Below, piece after piece: positions 59,401 to 64,000 of a stretch of 64,000 bases of DNA. Source of the stretch: Stieleria mannarensis (GTDB lineage Bacteria > Planctomycetota > Planctomycetia > Pirellulales > Pirellulaceae); the NCBI RefSeq assembly GCF_014154935.1, contig NZ_JACEHH010000001.1, positions 1 through 64,000 of the forward strand. Reading direction: 5' to 3'. The notes beneath the pieces were generated by a model. The model was given only the letters and a program-made list of their open reading frames with translations. It was not told where the DNA came from and searched no databases. Each line of letters starts with the position of its first letter. Position 1 is the stretch's first letter. The position numbers were made by a program, and so were the translations under genes.

Positions 59401-61504
59401 ACGAGTTGTCGCTGCTGTCCAGCGCGAACGCACCGCCCATCAGGTCATAGGTCTTGGTGATCCGCGAGGCCAGTGAGCTGTTGCTGAAGCCGCCCGTTTC
59501 GTCCAACAAGGCCGGCATCCGTTCTAGCAGCACCTCGGCGAATCGCTCTGACGTCCGGGCGATCTGTTCTGCCGGGACGCCTTTGTCCTTTAAGACCGTT
59601 TCGATGACTTCGCGCAGCACCGGCAATCGCAACCCGACCAGGAGCTGGGAACTGGCTTCGCCGCCGACAAGATTGCCGACGATGACCGCGGTGTGCTCGC
59701 GATCCAGCTTGGATTCGTATCCGGATGCCTGGAACGCTTCGGCGACCGTGTCCAGAATCATGAACTGCAGCGGATCGGCGTTGGCAATTTGTTTCGGCGG
59801 GATGCGGTGCCGTCGCCAATCGTACTTGTAATCGCGGATGAACCCGCCGACCCAATGTTTGGCGTCGTCCCCGTGATCCAGCGTGACATCCCAGCGATCG
59901 TCCGGGACGGGGATTTTGGGGTCTCGGCCTGATGACAGCAGGTCCCAAAACTGGTCGATCGTCCGTGCTCCGGGGGCCAGCAAGGCGGTGCCGACCACGG
60001 CAATCGATCGGTCCTGCGGAGTTGTGTCGCGAAGCGATTGAGAACGGATGGAGGTGTCGGCGGTACATTCCTCCAGCACGACATGCACATTCAATCCGCC
60101 GATTCCGAACGCGTTGACGCCGGCCCGCCGTGGTCCGCCCGGCGGCGGATCCGGCCAAGGGATGGCGCTGGTCGGCAATTGAAACGGAGCGGCCGCCCAA
60201 TCCACTTTGGGGCTGGGCCGGCGCAGATTGATCAGCGGCGGGATCATCCGGTGCTGCATCGCCAGAACCGTTTTGACCAGTCCGGCAAGTCCGGCGGCCT
60301 CCAGCGTGTGACCGATGTTGGCTTTCACGCTGCCGAGGGGGATTTTCTGATCCGGCGGTCGCCCGAAGGATTCGTTGAACGCCTCGGCCAAGCTGTTGAT
60401 CTCCGTCGAATCACCGACCGGCGTCGATGTCGCGTGGGCCTCGACATACTGAACCGAACTGGGCGTCACGTCGGCCGAATAGGCGCGGCGGACGGCGGCG
60501 ATTTGACCTTCGCGCCGCGGCGCCCACAGACTCTTTCCTTTGCCGTCGGAAGAGACGCCGATGCCGCGGATCACCGCCCGGATCGGGTCCTTGTCCGCCA
60601 AGGCACGCTGGAGTGTTTTGACCAGCACGACGACGTAGCCTTCGGCGGCGACCAGCCCGTCGGCGTCGGCATCGAAGGGGCGCGACCCGGTGGCGCTGAC
60701 GGTTTGCGCCTGCGAAAACAAGATCAACGCGTCCAGCTTGCAATAGGACAGGCCGCCGATCACGGCTAAGTCGATGTCACCCATTTGCAGCGCGTGGGCG
60801 CCGGCGGCCAACGCGACCAGCGACGAACTGCACGCGGCGTTGATCGACAAACAAGGGCCGTCCAGTCCGAAGGCTTTGGAGATCAGCCGCGCCGCTTCGG
60901 AGCTTTCCAACAACGGGCCACCGCCGGCATGTCGCTGCGGAAGATCACGCCGCACCCGAGCGGTCATTTCATCGACCAAAGCGGCTTGATCGCGGGACGG
61001 CAGGCTGGAAACGTAGTCCGTTTGGCGAAGACCATCCATCGCCTGGGCGGCCATCACGCCGAGTGTCAAATCACCGATCAGGTTGGACCCGCGTTGGTGG
61101 CCGACGAACACGCCGCCCCGTGTCGATTCGGTGGCGTGCGGATCCAGTCCGGCGTCGCGCATCGCTTGGCCGGCGACCTGGCACAAATCCACATGCGAGT
61201 GGTCGGCGTTTTCGAGGTCCTGATCGGTCAGACGAAACGGCTCGATGGGCGTGGTGCGACCGCTGACGATCCCGCCGATTTTGGAATAGGTCTTTCCGAA
61301 TTGTCCCGGTTGGGGATCGTAATAGCGCCGTTGGTCCAAACGTTCGGCGGGAAGTTCCGCGATCGCGCTGCGGCCTTCGATCATTAACGACCAGTATTCA
61401 TCCAAGTCATTCGCGCCGGGCAAACGACAGCCCATGCCGATCACGGCCAAGGGAGTGTCGGCGGATCGGTCTTGCGCGGATCGATGGTTCGGGGCGGAAG
61501 TCAT
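53480..61504 (-). CDS. KS-KS0-AT-C45-KR-DH lipid/polyketide megasynthase
   Basis: 2674 residues from ATG 61504 (MTSAPNHRSAQD); ATG 61588 would overlap the upstream gene. KS (~16-480): Cys225 (NAACSSS), His357, His399, complete. Second KS (~498-945): Cys replaced by Asp699, first His by Ser827, only His865 kept, so it resembles a chain-length factor. AT (~1060-1345): SHSYGE with Ser1152 and His1256. C45 domain (~1434-1790): Gly-Cys1529-Thr. KR (~1870-2370): GGARGVT, Ser2267, Tyr2280. DH (~2390-2674): His2413 and Asp2583. No ACP. Relative to PUFA-type and enediyne synthases the C45 insertion is the odd part. ER and ACP functions are encoded upstream in the operon. Confidence 0.9.
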   Translation of the reverse strand: MTSAPNHRSAQDRSADTPLAVIGMGCRLPGANDLDEYWSLMIEGRSAIAELPAERLDQRRYYDPQPGQFGKTYSKIGGIVSGRTTPIEPFRLTDQDLENADHSHVDLCQVAGQAMRDAGLDPHATESTRGGVFVGHQRGSNLIGDLTLGVMAAQAMDGLRQTDYVSSLPSRDQAALVDEMTARVRRDLPQRHAGGGPLLESSEAARLISKAFGLDGPCLSINAACSSSLVALAAGAHALQMGDIDLAVIGGLSYCKLDALILFSQAQTVSATGSRPFDADADGLVAAEGYVVVLVKTLQRALADKDPIRAVIRGIGVSSDGKGKSLWAPRREGQIAAVRRAYSADVTPSSVQYVEAHATSTPVGDSTEINSLAEAFNESFGRPPDQKIPLGSVKANIGHTLEAAGLAGLVKTVLAMQHRMIPPLINLRRPSPKVDWAAAPFQLPTSAIPWPDPPPGGPRRAGVNAFGIGGLNVHVVLEECTADTSIRSQSLRDTTPQDRSIAVVGTALLAPGARTIDQFWDLLSSGRDPKIPVPDDRWDVTLDHGDDAKHWVGGFIRDYKYDWRRHRIPPKQIANADPLQFMILDTVAEAFQASGYESKLDREHTAVIVGNLVGGEASSQLLVGLRLPVLREVIETVLKDKGVPAEQIARTSERFAEVLLERMPALLDETGGFSNSSLASRITKTYDLMGGAFALDSSDNSSIMAIDAARGFLLRGDCKMVIAAGAQRDLGPHAFECLRLADRLSPSGHVRSLDQNSDGMSPAEGVAVVLLKKLRDAKADGDEILSVIREIGVARHDDPQTAQRIAIGRALSGAGVAADQISAVELSAGGVVGEDRDEFQAIAQAYAAKREQPLHLRSLAGQFGHAGSAAGMIGLVKSSLSLSHLQSPVGLPPEQPIDCLSNQSWCELPNANRDLPLLDPSGHVFSTLHSCARGMACHVVIQRGQPVPNPTVQPDRGQTIRPTTDRDLSYRSWICQADSLSDLVDAAKEVAAGESIDRAPASRGTASRGTARHGLAIVYRSDDELRKKAELFVSSHAHPKRNALLQNQGVYCVERSGRSKVAFLFPGQGSQYPSMLTELVQTHPVAAAAAERIDAILKSLDFPSYRNLVVDQADLLGHDVWRTQLSLLVADTILMEVVDAMGIRPDRISSHSYGEFPALVAAGAWDFATAAVATYHRCRLITESKEIDGAMLAVDLDRRGAQDYCNDAPGDAFVANCNSDRQTVIAGSRAVIENLKSRMVDAGVYARILNVPRPYHTPLMAPIQTAFRQQLDRLGIAPPRTPLLSSVDNRYVAEPDTIRENLVRQLVQPVLYTDQIRRLADEGVNVLVEIGPSPVLTRLHEQIVGDDLFWIATNNKKRHPDESLARLDAALRAAGVPSGPSDDMETRLKLTGVPSDMPIGSRQTADLQTTSAGSRRRPGNASGIRQPESDPQAGLPLLFLEGSPREMGAAHGHAMASVIRPMLDRYGEIAAGKFGRTLPDLSPAKSMLGTLVDESALEEVRGMADAAGVPVDALLEHNLYAYPEIGAGCTQVLAGRTSPESPPGKQPSTTQWLHAANEDMALGLFLRDTMRRCVQVRRPTEGLHHVLFSSAGHVLGINGVNASGLVVTSSMLLDRPRRTETLDGLLHSIVIRRVLETCQSVDDAIHLLRRERTTGGWGMCISDASGTDAAYVEYDCGTFQSKRIQDRHLVSNHAQLLAPVSAKPRHSLLRQQRLESLWRQKGDQAPSTEMLQRWMRDQYDEGRGREVRFATMNTIRRVDNQVSVLFDVRSARAWTTPGNHEPSADANQFFQLDLESLIGLQPRAPARNRATATTATSVTSNVAEPVTDRVIRWQEFAPRSVTADGQRSGGETGRVCDRFVLRCIQTPPAPPADIATTLDGGVLLLGDNAVADTLAGSLQDAGVRYLHLRRLDNIDTALSQLDAFCQTGVPTNVFLLTAWDINAAEGASADDWQRRRQSGLLVPYQLCQRWQKRLADNGLVGDGRIIGGVRLGGMLGFDHQVNSPEGGFATGLVKGLLIELGFAAQTSFRARVVDFDERADPHFVAARLIDEAASSAGRTAEVAYRGGQRHVVAPLHQPADQLPSVNPDFGRVWIITGGARGVTAKIAKAIGRQFGVKLHLVGSSPLPEIEDSWRDLTPEQQKQLRAEVVRKALAAGEVPIEAWARVEKALEIDENLRDFAASGLDVTYHACDVSDHRALARLLDQIRQTDGRIDGVVHGAGYEKATRFAKKKLPSVERTIASKVDGAVALMELTRQDDLKFFAAFASISGRFGGVGQTDYCLANELLCKLVSWFRKTRPNVHAVAFDWPSWDEVGMAVRPESRLAKTLVDAKYMPVEEGVGHFIDELRRGCPEGEILITDWQRYKRYYTDQYVASLSPFPMIDRVQEWEGSNGHGIMTAHVVDPVNDNFLSQHLLRGRPILPFVAAAEACAEAASLLTDGRAVMTIEDFRIAESMRFFTDQPQEIRVRAERSGDQVRCSLLSDFKNRKGQVLRQDRVHAECVIGTDRPDESAIETVDFPDVTYIPVHYLDHKLSVYHGPIYRQLKQFYYSRQESWAKIRIADPAEFLSTESSDSVLLPCVLIDTCVFSAGVHEWTIDRTSIALPHSILRLRMFSRPVVGQQVTARITPLESTDTYATFNIDVWDQQKRPVLQIENYRANVLVTTIPLDRMQSTE
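56144..57205 (-). other. C45-family (isopenicillin N acyltransferase-like) domain inside the megasynthase
   Basis: The segment from LPLLFLEGSPREMGAAHGHA to about NQFFQLDLES matches the Ntn-hydrolase C45 pattern: E-G-x-x-x-E-x-G-x-x-x-G, DALLEHNLYAYPEIGAGCTQV, LHAANEDM, GVNASGLVVTSSML and HLVSNH. The Cys codon is TGC at 56918-56920. In the family, cleavage before this Cys frees the N-terminal nucleophile. A ~90-residue Ser/Arg/Pro-rich linker precedes it and a ~70-residue Thr/Ala linker follows, as expected for an inserted module. Confidence 0.8.
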
Positions 61505-61559
61505 GGTTCGGTTCGGCAGCCATGGGCGCGGCAGTGCGTGTGCGGCTAGACGTGTGCGG

Positions 61560-62324
61560 CTAAACGTGTGCGGCGGCTCCCCCGTCAACGGTGATGGTTG
61601 TCGCCTGGATCAGATCACTGATCGGGCTGGACAAAAACGCGACGGCGTTGGCCACGTCGGACGGTTCCAATTGCCGTTGTCCCATCATTGTTTTGGCCGT
61701 TCGGGCGGCAAACATCTTTTCCGCACCCGGAATGCGACGCGTCGAATCGGTTTCGACCAGTCCCGATTTGACCACGTTGACGTTGATGCGACGATCCCCC
61801 AGTTCCAACGCCAAGTGTCGCGTGATGCTTTCCAAGGCGGCTTTCGAACCGCCGATCAATCCGTACATCGGCAGGGCCATGTGGGACCCGTGACTGGAGA
61901 TCGCGATCACCTTGCCGCGGTCGCGCGCGTTTTCCAGCAGCGGCACGGCGGCTTTGACCAGATGGATCAGCGCGAGCACGTTGGTGTTCATCGCCGCGGC
62001 GAAGTTTTTCGGGGTGGACGCCAGCAGCGGGCGGAATCCCCCCGTCGCGGCGTTGCTGACCAGGATGTCCAGTTGTCCGATTTCTTGCTGGATGAATTCG
62101 AACATCGACTGCACGTCGTCTTCTTCGCTGACGTCGGCGCGGACGATCCAGCAGCGTCGTCCCAGCGACTGAATCTCCTTGGCGGTCGCCAACGCTTCAT
62201 TCTGGGACGTGACATAGTTGACGACCACATCGCACCCTGCTTCGGCCAACGTGATCGCCACCGAGCGACCGATCCCCCGCGAGCTTCCGGTGACTAAGGC
62301 GACTTTTTCTTTCAGATCGATCAT
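61560..62324 (-). CDS. FabL-type enoyl-ACP reductase (SDR family)
   Basis: 254 residues. Rossmann GSSRGIGRS (13-21), NAAT at 91-94, and Tyr154-x6-Lys161 (YGLIGGSK). Classical ketoreductase SDRs have Tyr-x3-Lys; the x6 spacing with SSHGSH before it and SKAALESITRHLALEL after it matches the FabL/FabI enoyl reductases. It would reduce trans-2-enoyl-ACP and so complete the KR-DH-ER cycle of the megasynthase, whose gene starts 55 bp downstream. The PPTase gene is 48 bp upstream. Confidence 0.85.
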   Translation of the reverse strand: MIDLKEKVALVTGSSRGIGRSVAITLAEAGCDVVVNYVTSQNEALATAKEIQSLGRRCWIVRADVSEEDDVQSMFEFIQQEIGQLDILVSNAATGGFRPLLASTPKNFAAAMNTNVLALIHLVKAAVPLLENARDRGKVIAISSHGSHMALPMYGLIGGSKAALESITRHLALELGDRRINVNVVKSGLVETDSTRRIPGAEKMFAARTAKTMMGQRQLEPSDVANAVAFLSSPISDLIQATTITVDGGAAAHV

Positions 62325-62372
62325 GATGTGGGAGTTGTGAAATGGGAGTGGCGAGTGGAGGAATTTGCCGAC

Positions 62373-64000
<1,628 letters not shown>

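Noticed and set aside
58679-60013. Second active ketosynthase
   Set aside because: Catalytic Cys and the first His are replaced (Asp699, Ser827), so it is treated as a chain-length-factor-like domain.

Overview
The window looks like a chromosomal segment of a GC-rich planctomycete, most likely a Pirellulaceae member of the Rhodopirellula/Stieleria/Rubripirellula type. The evidence is a prepilin-like DUF1559 protein with a [15 protein letters not shown] head, an FGly sulfatase, large multi-domain heme proteins (DUF1080 + PA14 + several CXXCH; redoxin + CXXCH + copper monooxygenase), a truncated tyrosine recombinase, and an intergenic landscape full of dispersed palindromic repeats. The genus is inferred. 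No rRNA, tRNA or CRISPR was seen.

Layout. 1-1.65 kb: a long hairpin, a recombinase remnant and a type II toxin-antitoxin pair. 1.9-3.8 kb: a secreted redoxin/cytochrome/copper monooxygenase-like protein. 4.1-10.6 kb: a tripartite RND efflux system (permease and adaptor on minus, outer-membrane factor divergent on plus), followed by a 16-copy heptamer repeat. 11-14.9 kb: sugar metabolism (DUF4432 epimerase-like, TIM-barrel isomerase-like, Gfo/Idh/MocA oxidoreductase). 15-20.6 kb: glutamate dehydrogenase, a phospholipase C-like protein, an MscS channel, a CE15-type esterase and a DinB-like protein. 20.8-34.3 kb: a housekeeping block (mnmE, DsbD-type reductase, a kinase-like protein, tsaE, guaB, two planctomycete envelope proteins, aroB). 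34.6-45.4 kb: a fructosamine-kinase-like protein, a second redoxin/heme/copper protein with EF-hands, Hsp20, an ECF sigma factor, a beta-propeller dehydrogenase-like protein, a pentaheme protein and DUF1559. 45.5-53.2 kb: a solitary M41-like protein, an FHA-GAF-cyclase, an alpha/beta hydrolase, a sulfatase, an unknown protein and an aldose epimerase.

The most interesting region is 53.5-64 kb, a minus-strand operon that runs off the right edge: alpha-oxoamine synthase fused to an acyl carrier protein (ACP), phosphopantetheinyl transferase, a FabL-type enoyl reductase and a 2674-residue megasynthase. The megasynthase reads KS, degenerate KS (chain-length-factor-like), AT, C45-family N-terminal-nucleophile acyltransferase, KR, DH. 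It carries no ACP; the only visible ACP is on the PLP enzyme. The set suggests an iterative lipid synthase whose chain is released by condensation with an amino acid and may then be N-acylated, a route to a sphingolipid-like or other amino lipid. The C45 Gly-Cys-Thr site raises the possibility that the megasynthase cleaves itself. The product and the self-cleavage are inferences.

At least six families of dispersed inverted repeats and several purine-rich or 15-bp-period word repeats sit between genes. Some reach into coding ends, for example the last ~60 residues of the phosphopantetheinyl transferase.
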